Of a stretch of DNA of 64,000 bases, positions 20,534-27,348 are shown one piece after another (position 1 is the stretch's first letter; the number at the start of each line of letters is the position of its first letter). The position numbers and the translations under genes are program-made. A model generated the notes under the pieces. That model searched no databases and had not been told where the DNA came from. It saw nothing but the letters and a program-made list of their open reading frames with translations. This DNA is from Micromonospora rosaria (GTDB lineage: Bacteria > Actinomycetota > Actinomycetes > Mycobacteriales > Micromonosporaceae): assembly GCF_001567585.1 (NCBI RefSeq), contig NZ_LRQV01000012.1:20253-84252 (forward strand). The letters are read 5' to 3'.

Positions 20534-21802
20534 TCACCGCTCGTCCTCGACGAACCGGGGGCGAGCGATCACCATGCCCGCCGCCGTCTGCACCGCCAGC
20601 GCGGCCAGCAGGAACCCGATCGGCACGGTCCAGCCGCCGGTGGCCCCGTAGAGGACGCCGACCAGCAACGGGCCGAGCGCCGCGATGAGGTACCCGACGC
20701 TCTGGGTGAACGCCGACAGCGCGACCGTCCCCTCCGCCGTCCGGGCCCGCAGCCCGATGACCGCGAGCACCAGCGGGAACGAACTCTGCCCGACGGCCAG
20801 CAGCGCCGCCCACAGCAACGCCCCGTCGTGCGGGGCCACGGCGAGCCCGAGGTAGGCCAGCAGCATCGCCGTGGAGAGCGCCAGGATCACCGGACGCAGC
20901 GAGCGCAGCCGGCCGGCCAGGGTCGGCATCAGCATCGCGATCGGCACCCCCAGCGCGGTCACCGCCGCCAGCAGCAGGCCAGCGTCCCCGGCCCGGAAGC
21001 CGGCGTCGCGGAAGAGCTGGGCCAGCCACCCCATGACCGCGTACGCGCCGAGCGCCTGGGTGCCGAAGTAGAGTCCCATGGCCCAGCCGAGCCGGGTGCG
21101 ACCGGGCCGGATCCGGCGCGGGTCGGGCGCGTCCGTCGCCGGGGTCGGGCGCGGTCCGGCCGCCCGGGCCCGCCGGGCCAGCGGCACCCACGGGAGTACG
21201 GCCGCCAGCGCCAGCCCGGCCCAGACGGCCAGCCCGGCCCGCCAGGAGCCGAAGGTGTGCGCGACCGGCACCGCCGCCGCGGCAGCCGCCGTCGCGCCGA
21301 CGGTCATCGTCATCGAGTACGCGCCGGTGACCAGGCCGATCCGGTGTGGGAAGTGCTGTTTCACCAGCATCGGCAGCAGGATGTTGCCCACCGCGATCCC
21401 GGCCAGCGCCAGGGCGCTGTGCAGCAGGAAGACGACGCCCGAGCCGGTGGTGACCCGCAGCAGTTGCCCGAGCGCGAGCGCCAGCATCGCCGCGACCAGC
21501 ACCCGGGGTGCCGCGTACCGGCGGACCAGCCGGGGGGTCAGCGCCCCGAAGAGCGCGAACGCGAGGGCGGGCAGGGTGGTGACGAGGCCGGCCACCACCC
21601 CGGAGAGCGCCAGGCCGGTACGGACCTCGTCGAGCAGGGCGCCCAGGCCGGTGATCGCGGCACGCAGGTTCAGCGCGACGAGCAGGATGCCGGCCAGCAC
21701 CAGGAACCCGCCCGTGACCGGGGACCGGGGCGTCGGGTCGGGGCCCCGGGCGGGGGCGGCGGTACCGTGCGGGTCCGCGATCATGGTCGTCGACGGGGTC
21801 AT
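20534..21802 (-). CDS. MFS transporter, CynX/NimT-like
   Basis: About 422 residues with 12 predicted membrane segments, of the cyanate/nitroimidazole-resistance branch of the major facilitator family (LVALNLRAAITGLGALLDEV in segment 1, QSVGYLIAALGPLLVG near segment 11). Substrate is unknown; relatives export or import small anions and drugs. I used ATG 21802 (MTPSTTMIADPHG) although an in-frame upstream start exists, because the extra 19 residues would cover the divergent promoter. The divergent FadR-type gene 50 nt away is the likely local regulator. Confidence 0.8.
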   Translation of the reverse strand: MTPSTTMIADPHGTAAPARGPDPTPRSPVTGGFLVLAGILLVALNLRAAITGLGALLDEVRTGLALSGVVAGLVTTLPALAFALFGALTPRLVRRYAAPRVLVAAMLALALGQLLRVTTGSGVVFLLHSALALAGIAVGNILLPMLVKQHFPHRIGLVTGAYSMTMTVGATAAAAAAVPVAHTFGSWRAGLAVWAGLALAAVLPWVPLARRARAAGPRPTPATDAPDPRRIRPGRTRLGWAMGLYFGTQALGAYAVMGWLAQLFRDAGFRAGDAGLLLAAVTALGVPIAMLMPTLAGRLRSLRPVILALSTAMLLAYLGLAVAPHDGALLWAALLAVGQSSFPLVLAVIGLRARTAEGTVALSAFTQSVGYLIAALGPLLVGVLYGATGGWTVPIGFLLAALAVQTAAGMVIARPRFVEDER

Positions 21803-21849
21803 GACCTCGAACCTACAATCATGGGATGAATTCTGGACGGGAGTTGTAA
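21790..21849 (+). promoter_or_regulatory. Candidate promoter and 7-codon leader ORF ahead of the FadR-type gene
   Basis: TCGACG (21790-21795), 18 bp and TACAAT (21814-21819) form a promoter-like pair. Six nt later ATG at 21826 opens a seven-codon ORF (MNSGREL, stop 21847-21849) that ends 3 nt before the GTG of the regulator. Read literally this is a leaderless upstream ORF positioned to couple with the regulator. TACAA/TTGTA arms at 21814 and 21844 could also form an operator. It overlaps the 5' end of the divergent transporter gene. Confidence 0.3.
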
Positions 21850-21852
21850 CGG

Positions 21853-22551
21853 GTGACACCGTCGGTTGATTCCGCCCCGGTACCCCCGCGCGGGCGTCGG
21901 GTGCAGCAGACCATCGCCTCGCTACGGGACCGGATCCTGCGCGGCGAGTGGCCGGTGGGCGGCCGGATCCCGACCGAGCCGCAACTGGTCACCGCGCTCG
22001 GGGTGGGCCGCAACACCGTCCGGGAGGCGGTCCGCGCCCTGGTGCACGCCGGGGTGCTGGAGTGCCGCCAGGGCTCCGGCACGTACGTGGTGTCGACCGA
22101 CGAGCTGGCCCCGGTGGTGGCCCGTCGGATCACCGACGACCAGCGGGCCGAGCTACGGATGGCCGAGGTGGTGGAGGTACGCCGGGCCTTCGAGGTGGAG
22201 GCCGCCCGGCTCGCCGCGCGCCGGCGTACCCCCGAGGACCTGGCGGCGCTCGACGGCGCGCTCGCCGCCCGGGAGGCCGCGTGGCACGGCGGCCGGGTCG
22301 CCGAGTTCGTGGAGGCCGACGCGGCGCTGCACACCGCGGTGGTGGCCGCCGCGCACAACGGCATGCTCGCCGAGCTGTACGCCTCGGTCGGCACCGCCCT
22401 GCGCAGCACCATCGCCCGCACGATGGGGGACGAACTGGCCCCCGAGCGGTACGTGGACCACGGCCGACTGGTCGACGCGATCCGGGCCGGCGACCCGGCG
22501 CGGGCGGCCCGGGAGGCCGGTGCTTTCCTGGAGCCTCCCCCGGGGGGATAG
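21853..22551 (+). CDS. GntR-family transcriptional regulator, FadR subfamily
   Basis: 232 residues: winged-helix DNA-binding domain (about 15-80: GEWPVGGRIPTEPQL, GVGRNTVREAVRALVHAGVLE) and an all-helical FCD ligand domain (about 100-225) with metal/ligand residues in VEADAALHTAVVAAAHN and VDHGRLVDAIRAGD. FCD repressors usually bind an organic acid or acyl-CoA. Divergent from the CynX-like transporter, so control of that transporter is the simplest reading. GTG start with GGGAG about 10 nt upstream. Confidence 0.88.
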   Translation: MTPSVDSAPVPPRGRRVQQTIASLRDRILRGEWPVGGRIPTEPQLVTALGVGRNTVREAVRALVHAGVLECRQGSGTYVVSTDELAPVVARRITDDQRAELRMAEVVEVRRAFEVEAARLAARRRTPEDLAALDGALAAREAAWHGGRVAEFVEADAALHTAVVAAAHNGMLAELYASVGTALRSTIARTMGDELAPERYVDHGRLVDAIRAGDPARAAREAGAFLEPPPGG

Positions 22552-22591
22552 GTTGCCCCCGATGGAAGACCGGACACCACGGGAGTAACCG

Positions 22592-23074
22592 ATGCTCAAG
22601 GGCTTCAAAGACTTCATCATGCGCGGCAACGTCGTCGACCTGGCGGTCGGTGTCGTCATCGGCGCCGCGTTCACCGGCGTGGTCACCCAACTGACCAAGT
22701 CGTTCCTGGAACCGTTGATCCGGGTGTTCGTGCTGCTGATCACCGGCAGCGAGAAGGGCATCGCCGGCACCGCCCCGGAGTTCCGGGGCATCGCCTTCGA
22801 CTGGGTCGCCTTCGTCAACGCGCTGATCACGTTCCTGCTCACCGCAGCGGCGCTGTACTTCCTCGTCGTCTTCCCGATGAACAAGCTGGCCGAGCGGCGG
22901 CAGCGGGGCGAGGAGCCGCCGCCCGCCGCGCCGAGCGAGGAGGTCAAGCTGCTCACCGAGATCCGGGACGCCCTGGTCGCCGCCGGCCACGGCACGCCGG
23001 GACAGCAGCGCGGCGCGCTGGACGACGTGCTCGGCCGGCGTACCGACCCGCCCGTGCCGCCCGTCGGGCGCTGA
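22592..23074 (+). CDS. mscL: Large-conductance mechanosensitive channel MscL
   Basis: 160 residues with MLKGFKDFIMRGNVVDLAVGVVIGAAF (amphipathic N-helix plus pore helix TM1), a periplasmic-loop equivalent with GIAGTAPEFRGIAFDW, TM2 (INALITFLLTAAALYFLVVFP) and a C-terminal helix (LTEIRDAL). Homopentameric membrane valve that opens under hypo-osmotic tension. The tail beyond residue 135 is longer than in E. coli (136 residues), with a Pro-rich stretch. ATG at 22592 has GGGAG upstream. Followed by a strong terminator hairpin. Confidence 0.96.
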   Translation: MLKGFKDFIMRGNVVDLAVGVVIGAAFTGVVTQLTKSFLEPLIRVFVLLITGSEKGIAGTAPEFRGIAFDWVAFVNALITFLLTAAALYFLVVFPMNKLAERRQRGEEPPPAAPSEEVKLLTEIRDALVAAGHGTPGQQRGALDDVLGRRTDPPVPPVGR

Positions 23075-23090
23075 GGCGACCCCGCACATC

Positions 23091-23117
23091 GGCCCCTGTG
23101 GGAATCCCGCAGGGGCC
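23091..23117 (+). terminator. Intrinsic terminator-like hairpin after mscL
   Basis: A 12-bp stem (GGCCCCTGTGGG with CCCGCAGGGGCC, one T-G pair) around an AAT loop, 16 nt past the mscL stop. It is followed by a pyrimidine-rich CCTCCTTTC but no long T tract, as is common in actinobacteria. Confidence 0.75.
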
Positions 23118-23125
23118 ACCTCCTT

Positions 23126-23147
23126 TCGTACGCATGTTCGATAGAGT
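23126..23147 (+). promoter_or_regulatory. SOS (LexA) box-like element overlapping a leaderless promoter
   Basis: TCGTAC-GCAT-GTTCGA (23126-23141) matches the actinobacterial LexA consensus TCGAAC-N4-GTTCGA in 11 of 12 positions. It abuts a -10-like TAGAGT (23142-23147), and the ATG of the next gene is 6 nt further, so the mRNA would be leaderless and repressed directly by LexA. The consensus is from published mycobacterial and related work; binding is an inference. Confidence 0.6.
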
Positions 23148-23153
23148 CCGGCC

Positions 23154-23435
23154 ATGGAGCAGCGGAAACACTGGTGGAACGGCAAGTGGGGCCGACTCGC
23201 CCGGCGGGACGTCTTCCTCCGGGTGGACGCCGACCGCTGGCACGTGGAGCAACGGGCCGGCGGCGCCGAGGGCGTCTCCCGGTTCTACGAGTACGGCAGC
23301 GCCGACGAGGCCGAGGAGACGGTCCGCGCCCTGCTCGACGGCCCGGACACCTGGCGGGAGCTGTCCCCGCGCCCACCCGGCGGCTGGGCCCCGCCGGCGG
23401 CTGACGACTGGCCACGGCCGGCAACGGGCGTTTAG
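23154..23435 (+). CDS. Small conserved actinobacterial protein, possible SOS gene
   Basis: 93 residues, no family I can name. Trp- and Arg-rich N-terminus (HWWNGKWGRLARRDVFLR), a compact alpha/beta-like middle (WHVEQRAGGAEGVSRFYEYG, SADEAEETVRALLDG) and a Pro/Trp-rich tail (about 70-93). No membrane segment, signal peptide or metal motif. It starts 6 nt behind a promoter that carries a LexA-like box, which suggests a DNA-damage role or at least regulation. Terminator of mscL upstream makes it a separate unit. It may be co-transcribed with the next gene (29-nt gap). Confidence 0.7.
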   Translation: MEQRKHWWNGKWGRLARRDVFLRVDADRWHVEQRAGGAEGVSRFYEYGSADEAEETVRALLDGPDTWRELSPRPPGGWAPPAADDWPRPATGV

Positions 23436-23464
23436 CGGCGTACCGGACAGGGAACCGCGCCACC

Positions 23465-23842
23465 ATGAGCCAGCAGGACACCGAGCAGCAGGCGACCATC
23501 TCCCGGGTCACCACCGGCATGCGGGTGGTCGACTCCACCGGTGCCGACGTCGGCACCGTCGACCTGGTCCAGCGGGGTGACCCGAACGCGGTGACCGTCC
23601 AGGGCACCCCGAACGCCGACCCCGGCAGCAGCCTGGACGAGCTGATCGAGTCGACAGCGGTCGAGGAGCCGGAGGTCCCCGCCGACCTCGCCGCCCGGCT
23701 GCTGCACAGCGGCTACCTCAAGGTCTCCACCGACCTGGTCCCCACCGGCGCGGTGTACGTGCTGGCCGACCGGATCGCCGCCGTGGCCGACGGCGAACTC
23801 CGACTCACCGTCCCCGCCGCAGACCTCCCCTCCGAGGAGTAG
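23465..23842 (+). CDS. DUF2171 / PRC-barrel-like protein
   Basis: 125 residues. The N-terminus (ISRVTTGMRVVDSTGADVGTVDLVQRGD) reads like a PRC-barrel or DUF2171 beta module ("G-M-V-D--G--VG-V"). A variable insert follows (about 45-75), then LAARLLHSGYLKVSTDLV...AVYVLADRIAAVADGELRL, typical of DUF2171 C-termini. Such domains are small intracellular proteins of unknown role, in some cases linked to ribosome or RNA processing folds. ATG at 23465 has only a weak ribosome-binding site (AGGGAA, distant). The 3' end overlaps the convergent transporter gene by 38 nt. Confidence 0.75.
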   Translation: MSQQDTEQQATISRVTTGMRVVDSTGADVGTVDLVQRGDPNAVTVQGTPNADPGSSLDELIESTAVEEPEVPADLAARLLHSGYLKVSTDLVPTGAVYVLADRIAAVADGELRLTVPAADLPSEE

Positions 23843-25163
23843 CGCCGCCGACGCCGCCCCCGTCGTCGCGTGGCGCGCCGGGAGACACCAGCTGCTCGAC
23901 AGGCTCCGCCTGGCCGGATGCCGACCCCGCCGCCTGATCTGATGCCGGCTCCGCTGCCTGGTCGGATGCCGGCCCCGCCGCCCGGCCGGATACCGGCCCC
24001 GGTCCGCCGGAGCGGCGGCGGAAGAGGAGCAGCATGAGCCAGCCGGCGAGCAGGCCCCAGAACGCGCCGCCCACGCCCAGCAGGGTCACCCCGGAGGCGG
24101 TCACCACGAAGGTGACCACGGCGGCCTCCCGGGAGTCGGCCTCGGCGACCGCCGAGGAGACCGCGGTGGCCAGGGCGCCGAGCAGGGCCAGGCCGGCGAC
24201 CGCCTCGATCAGCACCGGGGGCGAGAGCGCGACCAGGGCGGTGGCGACCCCGGCGCCCAGGCCGAGCAGGGCCAGGCCGGTACCGGCGGTGACCGAGGCG
24301 ATCCACCGGCGGTCCGGGTCCGGGTGGGCGTCCGGGCCGGCGGCGAGGGCGGCGCTGATCGCGGCGAGGTTGACCGCGTGCCCACCGGCGGGGGCGGCGG
24401 CCAGGCTGGCCAACCCGGTCGCCCGCAGGCCGGCGCCGAAGGGTGGGCGGTAGCCGTAGCCGACCAGGACCGCCATCCCCGGTACGTTCTGCGCGGCCAT
24501 GGTGACCAGGAAGAGCGGCAGCGCCAGGCCGACCACCGCCGAGACCGTCCAGGCCGGCGCGGTCAGCTCGAACACCGGCCGGAAGCCGGGTCCACCGGCG
24601 GCCCCCACACCCGAGGTGGTGAGGGCGATCGCCACCACCGCCACGGCCAGCGCGGCGGGCACCGCCCAGCGGCGGGCGTACCGGTGCAGCAGCAGCCAGG
24701 TGAGGACGACGGGGGCGGCGAGCGCGGGTACCTCGACCAGGGCCCGCACCGGCGCGGTACACAACGGGAGCAGCACCCCGGCGAGCATCGCGCCGGCGAT
24801 CGGCGTGGGGATCGCCGCGACGGCCCGGCTCAGCGCGGGGAAGAGCCCGGCGGCCACGATCAGCGCGCCGGAGACGAGGAACGCGCCGACCGCCGCCGGC
24901 CAGCCGCCGGGGATCGGGCCGGTCGCCACCAGCAGCGCCGCCCCCGGGGTGGACCAGGCGACGCTCATCGGGATCCGGTACCGCAGCCCGAGCCAGGCGG
25001 CGGCCAGCCCGGAGGTGACGCAGAGCGCGAGCAGGCCCGAGGCGGCCTGCGCGTCGGTCGCGCCGGCCGCGCGCAGGCCGGCGAGCACGACGGTGAACGA
25101 GCTGGCGAAGCCGACCAGGGCCGTCACCACCCCGGCCACCAGCGGTTGAGTCCGTCCCGCCAT
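23805..25163 (-). CDS. BenE-family benzoate/H+ symporter
   Basis: 452 residues with about 12 membrane segments in the BenE order (GVVTALVGFASSFTVVLAGLRAAGA at the start, SVAWSTPGAALL, QNVPGMAVLVGYGYRPPFG). Family members import benzoate or related aromatic acids with protons. The last 60 residues are a low-complexity hydrophilic tail with repeated ASDQAA units, unlike the short tail of typical BenE. ATG at 25163 has GGGGAGG 7 nt upstream; earlier in-frame starts lack one. Divergent from a cupin-type XRE regulator across a perfect palindrome. No benzoate catabolic genes are in the window. Confidence 0.85.
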   Translation of the reverse strand: MAGRTQPLVAGVVTALVGFASSFTVVLAGLRAAGATDAQAASGLLALCVTSGLAAAWLGLRYRIPMSVAWSTPGAALLVATGPIPGGWPAAVGAFLVSGALIVAAGLFPALSRAVAAIPTPIAGAMLAGVLLPLCTAPVRALVEVPALAAPVVLTWLLLHRYARRWAVPAALAVAVVAIALTTSGVGAAGGPGFRPVFELTAPAWTVSAVVGLALPLFLVTMAAQNVPGMAVLVGYGYRPPFGAGLRATGLASLAAAPAGGHAVNLAAISAALAAGPDAHPDPDRRWIASVTAGTGLALLGLGAGVATALVALSPPVLIEAVAGLALLGALATAVSSAVAEADSREAAVVTFVVTASGVTLLGVGGAFWGLLAGWLMLLLFRRRSGGPGPVSGRAAGPASDQAAEPASDQAAGSASGQAEPVEQLVSPGAPRDDGGGVGGATPRRGGLRRGR

Positions 25164-25183
25164 GACCACCCTCCCCATCCGCT

Positions 25184-25199
25184 GTTCCGTAAACGGAAC
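25184..25199. promoter_or_regulatory. Perfect operator-like palindrome between BenE and its XRE regulator
   Basis: GTTCCGT-AA-ACGGAAC is a perfect 7+2+7 dyad centred in the 61-nt gap between the divergent transporter (25163) and regulator (25225) genes. It is the expected site for autoregulation and for control of benE by the XRE-cupin protein. Confidence 0.65.
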
Positions 25200-25224
25200 G
25201 GCGACCGTGTAGCACCATAGCGGC

Positions 25225-25818
25225 ATGGACCAGCCGCCACCACAGCGCCGTCGGACCCCCGATCCCGGAGCCGGGGAGGTCGGCGAGCGGGTCCGCGCGC
25301 TACGGAGGCAGCGTGGGTTCTCCCTGTCGCACCTGGCCCGGCTGGCCGGGGTGGGCAAGGCCACCCTCTCCGGGCTGGAGAACGGCACCCGCAACCCGAC
25401 CCTGGAGACGCTCTACGCGATCACCGCGCAACTCGGCGTACCGCTGACCGCCGTGCTCTCCGGGCCGGCGCACGAGCCGGTGGTCCGGGGGGCGGCGGTC
25501 ACCGCCACCCTGCTGGAGGTGTTCACCGAGGCCGAGGCGACGTTCGAGCTGTACCGGATGCGGGTCGCCCCCGGGCCGGGACAGCTCTCCCCGGCGCACC
25601 AGCCCGGGGTCACCGAGCACGTCACCGTCTTCAGTGGGGTGTTGCGGGCCGGGCCGGCGGACGCCCCGTCGACCGCCACCACCGGCGGGCACCTACGCTG
25701 GGTCTCCGACGTGCCGCACAGTTACGCCGCGCTCGGCGACGAGGAGGTCCAGGCCACCCTCCTGCTGCGCTATCCGGGACGTACCCGGCTTTTTCCGAAC
25801 CTCGACGGTAGTGCGTAG
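25225..25818 (+). CDS. XRE-family regulator with C-terminal cupin domain
   Basis: 197 residues. Helix-turn-helix about 22-75 (RVRALRRQRGFSLSHLARLAGVGKATLSGLENGTRNPTLETLYAI) and a cupin beta-barrel about 100-190 (YRMRVAPGPGQLSPAHQPGVTEHVTVFSGVLRAGP, LLLRYPGR). HTH-cupin regulators commonly pair with BenE or amino-acid transporters and sense a small carboxylate. ATG at 25225, without a strong ribosome-binding site. The gene is divergent from benE over the palindrome at 25184. Confidence 0.88.
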   Translation: MDQPPPQRRRTPDPGAGEVGERVRALRRQRGFSLSHLARLAGVGKATLSGLENGTRNPTLETLYAITAQLGVPLTAVLSGPAHEPVVRGAAVTATLLEVFTEAEATFELYRMRVAPGPGQLSPAHQPGVTEHVTVFSGVLRAGPADAPSTATTGGHLRWVSDVPHSYAALGDEEVQATLLLRYPGRTRLFPNLDGSA

Positions 25819-25853
25819 AGACGGCGGCGGGGTGTTCTTGGCAAGCTTGACCC

Positions 25854-26573
25854 ATGACGCTGATCCTCCGCTCGGCCATCATCAATGACGTCGGCCTGGT
25901 CCGGACGAACAACGAGGACTCGGCCCTCGCCGGGGACCGCCTGGTGGCGGTGGCCGACGGCATGGGCGGACTGCCCGCCGGCGAGCTGGCCAGCGAGATC
26001 GTCATCCGGATCCTGGACGAGCTGACCCCGCCGTTCGGGACCGCCGAGGCAGCCGACGCGCTCGCCGCCGTGGTGAGCACCGCCAACCAGCGCATCCGGG
26101 CCGCCATCACCGCCGACCCGGCGCGCGAGGGCATGGGTACGACGCTGACCGCCGGGCTGCTCGCCGGGGACACCCTGGTCCTGGCGCAGGTCGGCGACTC
26201 CCGGTGCTACCTGTTGCGGGACACCGAGCTGACCCAGCTGACCCGGGACGACACCTTCGTCCAGGCGCTGGTCGACCAGGGCGCGCTCACCCCGGCGCAG
26301 GCCCGGCAGCACCCGCAGCGCTCCCTGGTGACCCGGGCGGTGCAGGGCGTCGACGCCCCACCGGCGATCGGCACGGTCACCGTCTACCCCGGGGACCGGC
26401 TGCTGCTGTGCAGCGACGGGCTCTCCGACTACGTCGACGACCAGGCGATCGGGGCCGCCCTCGGGACGTACTACGACCGCCAGCACTGCGGCGAGCAACT
26501 GGTGAAGCTGGCCCACCAGGCCGGTGCCCCGGACAACGTCACCGTCGTGGTCACCGACGTCGCCACCGACTGA
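25854..26573 (+). CDS. PP2C-family Ser/Thr protein phosphatase (PstP-like)
   Basis: 239 residues of a complete PPM/PP2C catalytic domain: VRTNNEDSALAGD, VADGMGGLPAGELAS, MGTTLTAGLL, LAQVGDSRCYLLRD, LLLCSDGLSDYV and GAPDNVTVVV, giving all the metal-binding aspartates. It matches the PstP catalytic half but lacks the membrane anchor and extracellular part, so it is cytosolic. It removes phosphate from Ser/Thr of targets of Pkn-type kinases, none of which is in this window. ATG at 25854 directly precedes the conserved LRSAIINDVG start. Confidence 0.92.
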   Translation: MTLILRSAIINDVGLVRTNNEDSALAGDRLVAVADGMGGLPAGELASEIVIRILDELTPPFGTAEAADALAAVVSTANQRIRAAITADPAREGMGTTLTAGLLAGDTLVLAQVGDSRCYLLRDTELTQLTRDDTFVQALVDQGALTPAQARQHPQRSLVTRAVQGVDAPPAIGTVTVYPGDRLLLCSDGLSDYVDDQAIGAALGTYYDRQHCGEQLVKLAHQAGAPDNVTVVVTDVATD

Positions 26574-26580
26574 CCGCCCC

Positions 26581-26614
26581 GCCGCCCTGCGTCCCGGCCG
26601 GGACGCAGGGCGGC
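26581..26614. terminator. Bidirectional terminator, 34-bp perfect palindrome
   Basis: GCCGCCCTGCGTCCCGG followed immediately by its exact reverse complement, 17+17 bp with no spacer. It lies 7 nt after the PP2C stop and 8 nt before the stop of the convergent FMN reductase. No U tract is present. Confidence 0.85.
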
Positions 26615-26622
26615 GCGCCCGG

Positions 26623-27204
26623 TCACACCTTGTACGGCCGCGCGGCCCGGCCCTCCGTCAACGTCCGGGCCCACCAGACGAGCCGGTCCAGCAGCACGTG
26701 GGCGGCGGCGGTGCACTCGTCCCGCTCGACCGGGAGCCCGTGCTCGTCGAACAACCGCGACGCGCCGTGGAAGCTGACGGTGTCCCGGATGGTCGTGGCG
26801 TGCACCTCCGCGAAGACGGCGCGCAGGTGCTCGACCGCGCGCAGCCCACCGGAGACCCCGCCGTACGAGACGAAGGCGACGGGCTTCGTCTGCCACTCCT
26901 CGTAGAACCAGTCGATGGCGTTCTTCAGCGGGGCCGGGTAGCTGTGGTTGTACTCGGGAGTCACCACGACGAACGCCTCGGCGTCCGCCAACCGGGCCCG
27001 CGTCCTGGCGAGGTCGGTGGCCGTCCGGGTGGCCGAGGCGTCCAGCGTGGCCGGCAGGTCGACGTCGGCCAGGTCGACGACCGTCACGGCGACGTCGTCC
27101 CGCGTGGCGGCCTCCCGGGCGAACCACGTCGACACGGTCGGGGCGAAGCGGCCGACCCTGGTGCTGCCGACGATGACGGCGACCTTGACTGGCTGATCAG
27201 ACAT
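26623..27204 (-). CDS. NADPH-dependent FMN reductase (SoxR-box controlled)
   Basis: 193-residue flavodoxin-like NAD(P)H:FMN/quinone reductase: VAVIVGSTRVGRFAP binds FMN phosphate, and FVVVTPEYNHSYPAPLKNAIDWF and VSYGGVSGGLRA are the family's FMN/active-site loops. It reduces flavin or quinones in the cytosol. ATG at 27204 with AGGGA upstream. The promoter carries a close match to the actinobacterial SoxR box, and an FMN reductase of this family (SCO2478) is a known SoxR target in Streptomyces coelicolor, so induction by redox-cycling metabolites is likely. Confidence 0.88.
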   Translation of the reverse strand: MSDQPVKVAVIVGSTRVGRFAPTVSTWFAREAATRDDVAVTVVDLADVDLPATLDASATRTATDLARTRARLADAEAFVVVTPEYNHSYPAPLKNAIDWFYEEWQTKPVAFVSYGGVSGGLRAVEHLRAVFAEVHATTIRDTVSFHGASRLFDEHGLPVERDECTAAAHVLLDRLVWWARTLTEGRAARPYKV

Positions 27205-27246
27205 GAGCGATCCCTGAGGTCGAGGACATTGGTGCGTGTCTGTGTG

Positions 27247-27277
27247 ACCGTATGTACTCAACCCGGGTTGAGGGCAA
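27247..27277 (-). promoter_or_regulatory. SoxR box in a 19-bp-spaced MerR-type promoter
   Basis: CTCAACCCGGGTTGAG (27257-27272) is a perfect 16-bp palindrome matching CTCAA-S-N4-S-TTGAG, the SoxR site of actinobacteria. It fills the spacer between TTGCCC (-35) and TACGGT (-10), which are exactly 19 bp apart, the over-long spacing typical of MerR/SoxR-activated promoters. It drives the FMN reductase gene. soxR itself is not in this window. Confidence 0.75.
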
Positions 27278-27301
27278 GCCGGCTCCGCCATGTCGAACGA
27301 G

Positions 27302-27335
27302 ACGGCGGGGCGGCCTCACCGGGCCGCCCCGCCGT
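27302..27335 (-). terminator. Terminator hairpin after the cellulase gene
   Basis: 14-bp perfect stem (ACGGCGGGGCGGCC / GGCCGCCCCGCCGT) with a 6-nt loop, beginning 14 nt past the cellulase stop and upstream of the FMN reductase promoter. Confidence 0.8.
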
Positions 27336-27348
27336 ACGCAGGTCACCG

